NCBI GenBank assembly: GCA_026928325.1
Contig: JAIXKS010000007.1
Coordinates: 1-64,000, forward strand
DNA length: 64,000 nt
Direction of reading: 5' to 3'
Source of the DNA: Chitinophagales bacterium
Lineage (GTDB): Bacteria; Bacteroidota; Bacteroidia; Chitinophagales; Saprospiraceae
The notes below the pieces were generated by a model. It did no database searches and was not told the origin of the DNA. It worked only from the letters and a program-made list of their open reading frames with translations. Position numbers and translations under genes: made by a program. This document shows positions 27,377-35,605 of the stretch, one piece after another. Positions within the stretch are counted from its first letter, which is position 1, and every line of letters starts with the position of its first letter.

Positions 27377-28378
27377 TTACGGCTGCATACAAGCTATTAA
27401 AAAGTCGCGATAAACGGAGCCATCATTGCCTCGGCGATTACCGATACCTTTTACTTGCATATCAGCTTTTTTTATCGCCTGCATAATATGATACATTTGA
27501 TCCACCGTATAATTGCGGGCTGCTTCCTTATATTCTTTCAAAAAAAACGGATGTGCACCTATCGCCTTCGCTAAATCCGCATCACTTAATTTGGAATGCA
27601 TCTTGACGATGAGCACTTTATTGAAGTAGGCATACAAACTGGCCACAATCATCACACCAGGATTAGCCGATGGATTATTGCTAAAGTATTGAATTATCAA
27701 AGCTGCGCGCTTAAAATCTCGAAGTCCTAAAGCAGATTGCAATTCGAAAACATCAAAATTTTTACTGATGCCGATTTGCTCGCGAACATCCTCAAGGGTG
27801 ATGTTTTTTTGTTGGTCAAGATTAATAAACAGTTTCTCCAACTCATTACTCAGCTTACTTAAATCGGCTCCAATATAATCTGCCATTAAGGCCGCAGCCT
27901 CGGGATTTATTTTAAAACCTTTACCACTCGTATAGCTCGAGATCCAGCCTGGAACCTGATTATCATAGATTTTCTTGGATTCAAAATACAAGGTATGCGC
28001 AGTTAGCGCTTTCGCAAAAGCCGTTCTTTTATCGATCTTTTTATACTTATAGCAGAGTGCAAGTATCGTCGTTTCCGCAGGATGCGTGATATATTTCTCC
28101 AACCCTTGGATATCCTTCATATCTTGCGCTTCTTTGACGATAATCAGGCGATGGGTCGAAAACATAGGATATTGTCGCGCATCGTCAACGATGGCCTTAA
28201 AGTCAGTATCTTTGCCATAGACGATCATTTGATTAAAGGACTTTGCTGCTTCATCTAGGACGTTAGCCTCAAGTAAGTCGGATATCTGATCGATATAATA
28301 AGGCTCCTCTCCTGTCAAAAAATAAACGGGATGGTATTTTTTATTGGATATATCCTTGATTATCTGTTCAAAAGTCAT
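27377..28378 (-). CDS. holA: DNA polymerase III delta subunit
   Basis: The 333-residue protein has the clamp-loader delta layout. An N-terminal AAA-like domain lacks a working P-loop (MTFEQIIKDISNKKYHPVYF, then LTGEEPYYIDQISDLLE). A lid region and a C-terminal collar follow (FDVFELQSALGLRDFKRAAL, then IIQYFSNNPSANPGVMIVAS). HPFFLKEYKEAARNYT and the final VYRDFLIACMQ are typical of Bacteroidota members. It opens the sliding clamp as part of the replisome clamp loader. Convergent with aroC and divergent from the tRNA-Ala gene. Confidence 0.92.
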   Translation of the reverse strand: MTFEQIIKDISNKKYHPVYFLTGEEPYYIDQISDLLEANVLDEAAKSFNQMIVYGKDTDFKAIVDDARQYPMFSTHRLIIVKEAQDMKDIQGLEKYITHPAETTILALCYKYKKIDKRTAFAKALTAHTLYFESKKIYDNQVPGWISSYTSGKGFKINPEAAALMADYIGADLSKLSNELEKLFINLDQQKNITLEDVREQIGISKNFDVFELQSALGLRDFKRAALIIQYFSNNPSANPGVMIVASLYAYFNKVLIVKMHSKLSDADLAKAIGAHPFFLKEYKEAARNYTVDQMYHIMQAIKKADMQVKGIGNRRGNDGSVYRDFLIACMQP

Positions 28379-28438
28379 CGCAAACCACGCTATAAAAAAA
28401 TAATTTTCAAAATAAGACCCTAAGTATGTAAAAATACT

Positions 28439-28446
28439 TAATTTTG
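28439..28446 (+). promoter_or_regulatory. TAnnTTTG box for tRNA-Ala
   Basis: TAATTTTG ends 18 bases before the 5' end of the tRNA, a fitting distance for transcription start just upstream of the tRNA. Confidence 0.6.
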
Positions 28447-28464
28447 CAAGCTTCTTAAAAGTAA

Positions 28465-28538
28465 GGGGAATTAGCTCAGTTGGCTAGAGCGCTTGCCTGG
28501 CAGGCAAGAGGTCACCGGTTCGAGCCCGGTATTCTCCA
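28465..28538 (+). tRNA. tRNA-Ala (anticodon GGC)
   Basis: A 74-base cloverleaf. The acceptor stem GGGGAAT pairs with ATTCTCC and contains the G3:U70 wobble pair that marks tRNA-Ala. The D arm has AGCTCAGTTGGCTAGAGC. The anticodon stem-loop is CTTGC-CTGGCAG-GCAAG with anticodon GGC, and the T arm is CCGGTTCGAGCCCGG. The discriminator is A and the CCA end is not encoded. It stands alone between holA and a convergent SurA-like gene whose stop lies 7 bases after it. Confidence 0.97.
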
Positions 28539-28544
28539 CTTTTC

Positions 28545-29894
28545 CTACATATTACTTTCGGGCAAATTGCAATCTTTAAACAAAGGATCTATATAAATAA
28601 ATGTTTCACTTCGTTTTTGATGTAACCATTTGAGGAAATATTCATGCTTTTTGCTTTCTTTGGCAAAGTTGGATATCTTATCGTAATCTTCCTTTAGATT
28701 TGCTCTATGTGGCTTGGTAATACTATTCAACTGAACCAAACGATAGGCCTTTTCTCCTCCCGGGATATTAATCTGAATGGGCTCTGCTATATCTCCTGGT
28801 TTCAAATTATAAACAGCAAAGTACGTATCCGGATCTAAGTCGTCCGCTGCAAAAAAAGTATCGTTACTATTATAATTTTTCACCCTTCCTCCGTTCGCAT
28901 ACGATGGCAGCGATTTTAAAGAAAACTTTTTAACTGCATATTCAAAAGTCATACTATCCGCTAGAATCCTGCTCCTGATAGAATCCAATTTATGCTTAGC
29001 AATCTCCAAATCTGCATCCGTAATCTCCGGCTTAATCAGGATATGTCGGGCTTTTACAGCGTTACCACGTCTTTCGAGTAGTTGGATCACGTGAAAACCA
29101 AATTCTGTTTCTATAACTTCTGAGATTTCATCTTTACTTAAAGAGAACACTGTGGCCTCAAATTCAGGTACATACACACCTCGCTTCGCAAAACCAAGGT
29201 CTCCGCCTCGAAGTGCTGAACCGGGATCCATCGAGTTTTTAGAAGCTGCTTCTTCAAAACTTATCGTTCCGGCTATAATCCCATCCCGCAATTGAGTAAT
29301 CTTTTCTAACGCTGCACGCTTAGAAACTTCATTAACCTTAGGAGTCATGACAATCTCAGAAATCTCCATTTCAGACTTAAAATACGGTAGCGAATCCACC
29401 GGTATTTTATTGAAAAACGCCTCTACTTCTCGCGGTGTAATTTCGATTTCAGAGATCAACTTATGTTGCATCCGCTCTGCAAGGATCTGTTGCTTTTGGT
29501 CATCGCGATACCTTTCCTTCATTTCGGATACGGTAGCACCATAATATTCTTCAAAGAAAGCTTCATCACCGTTCATTTGTCGCAAAATCGACTCAAATCT
29601 ATACTCCAATTGTGCTTCAACTTCAGCATCTGTGATTTCAACACTATCAATCTTTGCCTGATAAATAATCAACTTCTGTGCAATCAAGTTCTCCAGAATA
29701 GAACATCTTGCATCCTTACTCATGGTAGGGTTCTTAGATTTGGCATAGGCATATTCCTCCTCTATATCGGAAAGCAGGATATACTCACTACCAACCTTAG
29801 CTATCACTTTATCGACTAGATAAGACTGACCCACCAAGGTATTTCCGGTAAGGAAAAACAAAATTACTGCGGTATAAGTAATGAAAAATTTCAT
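28545..29894 (-). CDS. SurA-like periplasmic peptidyl-prolyl isomerase, two parvulin domains
   Basis: Read from ATG 29894 the protein has 449 residues. The frame is open 17 codons further up, but this ATG gives a clean signal peptide (MKFFITYTAVILFFLTGNTL, then VGQ) and lies one base after the stop of the preceding gene. The SurA N-terminal chaperone region follows (VDKVIAKVGSEYILLSDIEE, then a helical stretch). A first parvulin domain spans about 170-275 (SFEEAASKNSMDPGSALRGG, then DLGFAKRGVYVPEFEATVFS and FGFHVIQLLERRG). A second starts about 278 (KARHILIKPEITDADLE) and is less complete. It escorts outer-membrane proteins through the periplasm. It is last in a three-gene isomerase operon. 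Confidence 0.93.
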   Translation of the reverse strand: MKFFITYTAVILFFLTGNTLVGQSYLVDKVIAKVGSEYILLSDIEEEYAYAKSKNPTMSKDARCSILENLIAQKLIIYQAKIDSVEITDAEVEAQLEYRFESILRQMNGDEAFFEEYYGATVSEMKERYRDDQKQQILAERMQHKLISEIEITPREVEAFFNKIPVDSLPYFKSEMEISEIVMTPKVNEVSKRAALEKITQLRDGIIAGTISFEEAASKNSMDPGSALRGGDLGFAKRGVYVPEFEATVFSLSKDEISEVIETEFGFHVIQLLERRGNAVKARHILIKPEITDADLEIAKHKLDSIRSRILADSMTFEYAVKKFSLKSLPSYANGGRVKNYNSNDTFFAADDLDPDTYFAVYNLKPGDIAEPIQINIPGGEKAYRLVQLNSITKPHRANLKEDYDKISNFAKESKKHEYFLKWLHQKRSETFIYIDPLFKDCNLPESNM

Positions 29895-29895
29895 A

Positions 29896-30741
29896 TTATG
29901 AGTTCTTGTAAATTTCAAATTTATTCTCTTTAAGACCTTTATCAAATAAATCCTGTCTGAATTGATTCAGCAACTGGATCTTTCTTTCACTTAAAATGGA
30001 CTTGGTTATTTTACTTTCAATAAAATCATAGGGTGGAACTTCGTGTTCCCTATAACCACGTATAATCTTTATAAAATAGTCAAAATCCTTTTCTCTTTTT
30101 GACAAAACTTTATTGTTAGCTATATTGCTTGAAGTAATCATACCTTCCGGTACCAATGGATATACATCGTCTAAAGTCCAGTACATCGTCGTATCCAATC
30201 TATACATATTGGCCTTTGCTTGAAGTAAGGCATCTAAATCATGCCAATCATTTTTTTCTAACTTAGTTTTGATGGTCTGTAAACTTGAGGATTTAGAGGA
30301 AATCTTAACGACTACGCCTGTAAAAATCGGATGCGACAACAGATATTGACCCTTATTTTTTTCGTAATATCGCATTTTATCCTCCTTCGTCACTATGGTA
30401 TCCAATTTAGTCTCGACCAAAAACTTTTCGTAATTATAAACCAACAAAGAAGATCTATAATCATCGACAAGCTTATTGATATTAATATCCGCTGCAATAT
30501 TTTTTTCAGCCTCTTTAATCATCAAATTCTCCCGCACCCAATTCTGTATAAATCCATCAACTACAGCCGCACTATCCGTCTTAGATATACCTTCATGTAC
30601 CATCTCTTTTATCTGAGATAGCATCAGGGTCTTATCTTCTACTCTGGCTACAACAGCATCTTTATGTGTCTTCTTAAATCCGGGAACTTCTTTACATCCT
30701 AGATTTAATACCAATAAGCTGTATATAAAATAGCGCATCAT
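29896..30741 (-). CDS. Predicted SurA/PpiD-type lipoprotein lacking a clear parvulin domain
   Basis: The 281-residue protein has a short lipoprotein signal (MMRYFIYSLLVLNLGC, lipid Cys at residue 16). A SurA-like N-terminal helical domain follows (DAVVARVEDKTLMLSQIKEM, then WVRENLMIKEAEKN). The parvulin signature motifs (GG.LG, GFH.I) are not visible; residues about 150-250 look only distantly related. It may act as a chaperone without isomerase activity. It lies between two parvulin proteins in the same operon: 21 bases after the PpiD-like gene and one base before the SurA-like ATG. Similar three-gene runs are known in Bacteroidota. Confidence 0.75.
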   Translation of the reverse strand: MMRYFIYSLLVLNLGCKEVPGFKKTHKDAVVARVEDKTLMLSQIKEMVHEGISKTDSAAVVDGFIQNWVRENLMIKEAEKNIAADININKLVDDYRSSLLVYNYEKFLVETKLDTIVTKEDKMRYYEKNKGQYLLSHPIFTGVVVKISSKSSSLQTIKTKLEKNDWHDLDALLQAKANMYRLDTTMYWTLDDVYPLVPEGMITSSNIANNKVLSKREKDFDYFIKIIRGYREHEVPPYDFIESKITKSILSERKIQLLNQFRQDLFDKGLKENKFEIYKNS

Positions 30742-30762
30742 TTATTATCTCTGGCTTACCAA

Positions 30763-32703
30763 TTACTTTATCAAGCTATTTAAGACATCTTTATAGATCA
30801 CGACATTATACTCACTTTCTAAAGACTTCAACCATGCTTTATCCAAATAATTTTGATAATCAGCTACAACATATCCTCTTGCTTCATTCAATGTCTTTGG
30901 GCGAGCCGGAATGACCGTATTCACTTTCACAAATGAATAGCTATTGGCATCCGAACTACTTTTCAAAGAACTCACTGCATTTTTGGTCCAAGATAGACCC
31001 ATAGATTCAGGACTTCCCTTCTCTATCTCGCCCTTGGTCAACGTAACGACTTCTTCTTTTTTATTGAATTTTTTAATTAGGGATTCGCTATCATTTTTTA
31101 CAGCATACTTATAAATCTTATCCGCTAACTTTTTATCCTTCGAATGAATCGTAAACGTAGAAATATCGGCCTTTTCCGGTGTATAGTAAGTGTTGGCTTG
31201 ATGCTCAAAAAACTGTACTAATCCCGTAGTATCTTGATTCGCCTTATCCCATACATTGACTTTTGTGACTTCAAATAATAAAATGCCCTCTTCATATTCT
31301 CTCATCAAGGATCTAAATTCAGGATATTTTTTATCCAATGATTGTTCTTCATAAGCTAAGGCAGTATCATTGATAAAACTTTGATATAGTTCCTCAACAG
31401 TGTTTTTCAAAGGTGAAGATTTATCATATTTGAGTCGTGTTCTCGTGTTTTTCTTACAATAATCTGCAAAATCTTTGACCGTTACCACTTGGCTTCCGCC
31501 TAATGTAAACAATGGCTTCTTACTAACATCCGCAGATGGTGCCCATTTATACGAATAAAATTCCTCGTCCAAACCTTTAATAAAATTAGCTAATTCCCCT
31601 CGATCCTCTTGAATACCGGCAGACTTCTTGATATCTTCGATCAATTTATCCTTAGCGACATTAAATCGAGAATCCTTATTGATTTGCGACTTCATCTTGC
31701 GAACAAATAAGTCATAACTGTCCTTAGGATACCGTTTGATTCGCTTAATAATATGCCAGCCAGATTCGGTAAGCATAGCATTAGAAACGTCACCATCCTT
31801 ATGAAGCGTATATGACCCGACTTCAAAGGTCAAGCTATAAGTATTGATTCCGAAAGGAGGTAACTTACCGCCGTTTTTAACGGTAGCCTTATCGATTGAA
31901 AATTGAGATACTAAAGATTCAAAATCGGCTCCATTCTTAGCCAAATTAGCGACGCTATCGGCCAACGCTTTATTATCCGAATCAATAAGAATGTGTGCCA
32001 CTTCGATGATACCACGTGCAGGGCGTCTCTGGGTCACTTTGACCAAATGATATCCCAACTTAGATTCGATAATATCAGTCACTTCTCCAATCGGTGCAGT
32101 ATAAATCGCTGTTTCTAGCTCATAAAAACCCGAAGGCAATTTTGCAGTAACAAAGCCCATCTTTCCACCTTGTAAACCTGATTTTCTATCTTCTGAATAT
32201 GCAGCTGCGGCAGCACTAAATTCATAACCACTCACTAATTTAGCTTTGATTTCTCTCAATTTAGCCTTAGCTTCCTCTTTTTGAGCAGCCGTTGCATTTT
32301 CCGGAAAACCAGCGAATATATGGCTAAACTCGACGTCGTAATCCATCCGACCATATAGCTCTTTGAGCAAGGCTTCTGTTACTTCCTTATCGATCAAGTA
32401 CGAACCGGCCAATTGCTTGCGATAGCCTTCCAATTCGGTTCTAAGCGAAGCAATAGTGTCCATCTGAAGCGCTCTTGCCTTTTCGACTTTAAGCTTAAAT
32501 TTAGTATATAAATCCAAGTATTCCATGACGCTATTTCGACTATAATCCGCATTAGCACCATTGTTCTTTTCATAAATATACTTAAATTCGGAAACAGTAA
32601 CATCTGACTTTCCAATCTTCATTAAAACAGGGTCTTTTGACTGACCAAATGAAGTAATTACAAAAAAACAAAAGCCAAAAACAAAGAAAAGTTTATCAAG
32701 CAT
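30763..32703 (-). CDS. PpiD/SurA-like peptidyl-prolyl isomerase
   Basis: From ATG 32703 the protein has 646 residues. The signal peptide is MLDKLFFVFGFCFFVITSFG. A start at 32730 is open but lies upstream of the likely transcription start set by the TATCTTTG box at 32728-32735, so 32703 is chosen. The N-terminal chaperone segment is KIGKSDVTVSEFKYIYEKN. A first parvulin domain follows at about 120-220 (VEFSHIFAGFPENATAAQKE, then SGLQGGKMGFVTAKLPSGFY and IIESKLGYHLVKVTQRRPAR). A second is at about 222-320 (IEVAHILIDSDN, then NGGKLPPFGINTY and ESGWHIIKRIKRYP). A long alpha-helical C-terminal part completes it. It helps fold and deliver outer-membrane proteins and is the first gene of the operon. 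Confidence 0.93.
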   Translation of the reverse strand: MLDKLFFVFGFCFFVITSFGQSKDPVLMKIGKSDVTVSEFKYIYEKNNGANADYSRNSVMEYLDLYTKFKLKVEKARALQMDTIASLRTELEGYRKQLAGSYLIDKEVTEALLKELYGRMDYDVEFSHIFAGFPENATAAQKEEAKAKLREIKAKLVSGYEFSAAAAAYSEDRKSGLQGGKMGFVTAKLPSGFYELETAIYTAPIGEVTDIIESKLGYHLVKVTQRRPARGIIEVAHILIDSDNKALADSVANLAKNGADFESLVSQFSIDKATVKNGGKLPPFGINTYSLTFEVGSYTLHKDGDVSNAMLTESGWHIIKRIKRYPKDSYDLFVRKMKSQINKDSRFNVAKDKLIEDIKKSAGIQEDRGELANFIKGLDEEFYSYKWAPSADVSKKPLFTLGGSQVVTVKDFADYCKKNTRTRLKYDKSSPLKNTVEELYQSFINDTALAYEEQSLDKKYPEFRSLMREYEEGILLFEVTKVNVWDKANQDTTGLVQFFEHQANTYYTPEKADISTFTIHSKDKKLADKIYKYAVKNDSESLIKKFNKKEEVVTLTKGEIEKGSPESMGLSWTKNAVSSLKSSSDANSYSFVKVNTVIPARPKTLNEARGYVVADYQNYLDKAWLKSLESEYNVVIYKDVLNSLIK

Positions 32704-32727
32704 GTGCAAAACATTTTTATAAAAACG

Positions 32728-32735
32728 CAAAGATA
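32728..32735 (-). promoter_or_regulatory. TAnnTTTG box for the isomerase operon
   Basis: TATCTTTG on the minus strand, 24 bases before ATG 32703. It overlaps the alternative upstream start and so argues against it. Confidence 0.65.
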
Positions 32736-32900
32736 ACTAATTCTAATATATATAACCGCTGATTTTTTAATATAAATACCTAATCAATCCATGATTTCAA
32801 ATATCATATTCATCCAGAATATTCAATTAATTTCGATATAGGCATCAAAAAAGCATTAAATTAGAGTCTCATACAAAAGTATTTTTTGAATCTTTCCAGA

Positions 32901-32923
32901 GAAAGACTTAAATAATAATGGAA
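32901..32923 (+). repeat. Possible relic of a MITE-like element
   Basis: GAAAGACTTAAATAATAATG followed by GAA closely matches bases about 18-40 of the MITE-like elements (compare 41306-41325 and 46160-46180). No terminal repeat or right half is evident. The rest of the gap 32736-33084 contains only the promoter of the next gene. Confidence 0.35.
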
Positions 32924-33001
32924 TAATCATCGATTTTTTAAATCCATCTCCATATGTTCAATTCCTAAACCCAACACCTACACTAAAATAATTAAAAAAA
33001 C

Positions 33002-33009
33002 TACCTTTG
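33002..33009 (+). promoter_or_regulatory. TAnnTTTG box upstream of the small membrane protein gene
   Basis: TACCTTTG, 75 bases before the ATG at 33085. Confidence 0.5.
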
Positions 33010-33084
33010 TCCCGCTATTCTAAATCTGAATGTAGCTTACTTTGATTTTAAAAAGCATTTATTCTATAATTTAAATTCTGCGTT

Positions 33085-33579
33085 ATGGCTCAGACCGACG
33101 ACAAAATAGAAATATTATTTAAAGAAAAACAAAAAACAGATTCCATTTGGCCTTTGAGCATTATGGCCTTTGTGTTAGCCGTCAATTGGTGGTTATATTT
33201 TAGAAATGGGCTTACTGATATGTCCTTTTTTTATATTTGTATGGTCTTAGTTGGGATTTTAAGCCTTTTTTTAGGTATTTTAAGGCTGGATACAGAAATC
33301 ACTACCCAAGCGATTCGATATAGATTATATCCTTTTTCTTCGTCATGGAAAGTCATATCCATCCAGCAAATCAAAACAGCTGATATTCGCACGTATCGAC
33401 CATTTAAGGAATTTGGCGGGAGAGGTAACCGAAGTAAGAGGCTGCACCGTGCTGTTACTATCGCAGGCAATCAAGGTCTCCAACTATCCTTTAAAAGCGA
33501 CAAACAACTACCGCTGCTCCTTGGAACGCAAAAGCCACTGGAACTCGCCGAGACCTTATCCCAATTGAAATTATCCTAA
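33085..33579 (+). CDS. Two-span membrane protein, PH-like domain possible
   Basis: I cannot name this 164-residue protein. It has a short polar N-terminus and two membrane segments (about residues 20-40, SIMAFVLAVNWWLYF, and 48-68, FFYICMVLVGILSLFLGIL). A beta-rich cytoplasmic tail follows (TEITTQAIRYRLYPFSSSWK, then VISIQQIKTADIRTYRPF). The 'two spans, then strands with Y/R-rich turns' layout resembles bacterial PH-domain membrane proteins. The last 9 bases overlap the stop end of the convergent aldehyde dehydrogenase gene. Confidence 0.7.
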   Translation: MAQTDDKIEILFKEKQKTDSIWPLSIMAFVLAVNWWLYFRNGLTDMSFFYICMVLVGILSLFLGILRLDTEITTQAIRYRLYPFSSSWKVISIQQIKTADIRTYRPFKEFGGRGNRSKRLHRAVTIAGNQGLQLSFKSDKQLPLLLGTQKPLELAETLSQLKLS

Positions 33580-34998
33580 TACTTTTTTGATGAGGTTTTG
33601 CTTGGTCTCCGTATAAGGTGGATACCAAAGATGTACATCCATCAAGCTCGCTGAACTCAACACGGGTTTGGCATGTGAAAAGGTTTCAAAGCTATACTTA
33701 CCGTGATATTTTCCAAAACCACTCGTCATCACACCGCCAAAACCAAAATTTGGATTAGCATAATGAACGATAACGTTATTGACACAGCTTCCACCGCTTT
33801 CGATGTTTTGCAAAACAAAATCTATAAACGATTTTTGCTCAGAGAAGATATAACTAGCTAGCGGATATCTATTTCTACGGACAATATCGACGACTTCTTG
33901 GCGATCTCTCCACGTAACTATCGGCAACAATGGGCCAAAGATCTCTTCCTTCATGATACGGCTATCTAAATTTTCCACATCGACAATCGTAGGGCTGACA
34001 AACCGTTGTTCCACATCATATTCTCCTCCAAAAATCACTTGTTCGCCCTTGAACAAATTGACGATATTTTGAGTTCTCTCTTGATTGACAATACGACAGA
34101 AATCCGGAGCATCGATGATAGGTTGACTATACCGATTCTTGATTTCTTCGATTATTTTCTGCACCAGTTTTCCCTTTACGCTTTCATGAACGAGCACATA
34201 GTCAACTGCCAAACATGTTTGACCGGCATTAAATAGTTTACCCCAAACGATTCTCCGCGCTATAATATCAATTCTAGCTGAATCATCGACAATGGCCGGG
34301 CACTTACCACCCAATTCTAGCGTAACCGGCGTAAGATTGCGTGCAGCTTGTGCCATAATCCATTTGCCGGTTTTTGCCGAGCCTGTGAAAAATATATGAT
34401 TAAATACAAAATGTTCCAATAGTAAAGGCCCGATTTTACTTCCTTCTCCCTCTATTGCCACAATGTGTTCCGAACGGAATGCCTCTGATATTATCTTCGC
34501 CGTAACCGCACTTGTATGCGGTGTTTCGTGTGCAAGCTTGAGCATCACACAATTACCAGCAGCTATCGCTCCAATCAGTGGCGAAATCGCCAAATTGAAG
34601 GGATAATTCCACGGTGCAAATATGACGACGACACCTTTGGGATTATAAACCACCTTGCTTTTTGCCGGCATCAGAGTTATAGGCGTTGACACAGTTTCCG
34701 ATTCCATCCAATACTTCAGATGCCGAATCGTATAATTCAATTCCTCCAAAACCACGCCGACATCTCCAATAAAAGCCTCCATTTCTGGCTTTTTATAATC
34801 TAAATACATGGCTTCCAACAAGTCAGATTGATACTTTTTGATTGATCTTTTCAGTTGGATTAAGGTGTTTTTTCTAAAAGCATAAGATTGTGTATTCCCA
34901 TGGTCAAAAAATGCTCTTTGGGCTTCAAAAAGTGTTTTCAACGAAGCAAGTTGATCTCCATCCACAATTTTTTTTTCTAGATTAAAGGCTTCTACCAT
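33571..34998 (-). CDS. Aldehyde dehydrogenase (class 3-like)
   Basis: The 475-residue NAD(P)-dependent enzyme oxidises aldehydes to acids. It shows FAPWNYPFNLAISPLIGAIA (substrate/NAD region), HIFFTGSAKTGKWIMAQAAR (Rossmann), and LTPVTLELGGKCPAIVDDSA with the general-base Glu. The nucleophilic Cys is in NAGQTCLAVDYVLVHE, followed by KEEIFGPLLPIV. The length and the absence of an N-terminal extension match the ALDH3-type group that acts on fatty or medium-chain aldehydes. A TAATTTTG box lies 36 bases upstream. Monocistronic; no clue to the physiological aldehyde. Confidence 0.94.
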   Translation of the reverse strand: MVEAFNLEKKIVDGDQLASLKTLFEAQRAFFDHGNTQSYAFRKNTLIQLKRSIKKYQSDLLEAMYLDYKKPEMEAFIGDVGVVLEELNYTIRHLKYWMESETVSTPITLMPAKSKVVYNPKGVVVIFAPWNYPFNLAISPLIGAIAAGNCVMLKLAHETPHTSAVTAKIISEAFRSEHIVAIEGEGSKIGPLLLEHFVFNHIFFTGSAKTGKWIMAQAARNLTPVTLELGGKCPAIVDDSARIDIIARRIVWGKLFNAGQTCLAVDYVLVHESVKGKLVQKIIEEIKNRYSQPIIDAPDFCRIVNQERTQNIVNLFKGEQVIFGGEYDVEQRFVSPTIVDVENLDSRIMKEEIFGPLLPIVTWRDRQEVVDIVRRNRYPLASYIFSEQKSFIDFVLQNIESGGSCVNNVIVHYANPNFGFGGVMTSGFGKYHGKYSFETFSHAKPVLSSASLMDVHLWYPPYTETKQNLIKKVLG

Positions 34999-35033
34999 GA
35001 TTCATCGAATTTAAAAATTAATGAGGTTGCGCA

Positions 35034-35041
35034 CAAAATTA
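35034..35041 (-). promoter_or_regulatory. TAnnTTTG box for the aldehyde dehydrogenase gene
   Basis: TAATTTTG on the minus strand, 35 bases before ATG 34998. The stretch from here to 35309 holds no gene that I can see. Confidence 0.55.
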
Positions 35042-35309
35042 GATTCGAGTAATTAAACAATATTAAAAATAACTTTGTTGCTTTACTTCGGTGGCTATAC
35101 TTGTTTCGAATAAGAGAAAACCAAAACAATTCAACATTTTTATATAATCAATACCAAGATGTATAAAATATTATATTGACATGTTGTAGTTTTGATAGTT
35201 CAAACAAAATAAAACATTGATTTTTATCTATTAAAGTCTTAGGTAATCTTTTGTTGTGATGATATCAATTGTATAGATCAGGAGAGCATACTTTGGTCTA
35301 TTTTAAATC

Positions 35310-35347
35310 AAAAAAGCATTGGCACACCATAAAGGAACCAATGCTTT
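35310..35347 (-). terminator. Minus-strand intrinsic terminator of a small unit
   Basis: Arms AAAGCATTGG (35313-35322) and CCAATGCTTT (35338-35347) are a perfect 10-bp inverted repeat with a 15-base loop. On the minus strand the stem is followed by a run of T (complement of A35310-35315). No T-run follows on the plus strand, so it serves minus-strand transcription. Confidence 0.75.
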
Positions 35348-35424
35348 AGAATCTTAAAATTTAATTAACAAAGCAATGCTGTTATTCAATTTGATAGAAT
35401 TACACCATCTTTGTCACTTCGACG

Positions 35425-35508
35425 TCATCGTTTAACATGACTTGCCTCTAATAAATAATTAAAAGCAAGTACGGTAAATACAGACACGATTAATCCAAGG
35501 ATTAACAT
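35425..35508 (-). CDS. Possible 27-residue single-span membrane peptide
   Basis: The reading frame ATG 35508 to TGA 35425 encodes MLILGLIVSVFTVLAFNYLL followed by EASHVKR: one hydrophobic helix, then a short charged tail, as in tiny membrane subunits such as KdpF or CydX. It is flanked by a near-consensus promoter box (GATATTTG, 35536-35543) and a strong terminator (35310-35347), all on the minus strand, giving a unit of about 220 bases. Nothing else in this 600-base gap explains that layout. The alternative is a small RNA. No partner gene is adjacent, and I cannot assign a function. Confidence 0.5.
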   Translation of the reverse strand: MLILGLIVSVFTVLAFNYLLEASHVKR

Positions 35509-35535
35509 GATATTTAAAATTTAACTGTTGCGGCG

Positions 35536-35543
35536 CAAATATC
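35536..35543 (-). promoter_or_regulatory. Near-consensus -7 box for the small minus-strand unit
   Basis: GATATTTG on the minus strand matches TAnnTTTG at 5 of the 6 fixed positions. It lies 27 bases before ATG 35508. Confidence 0.4.
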
Positions 35544-35605
35544 TAAATAATAAAATTAAGATAAAAATATAAGGTACTTTTTTTACTAGAATTTAAAATT
35601 AAACC

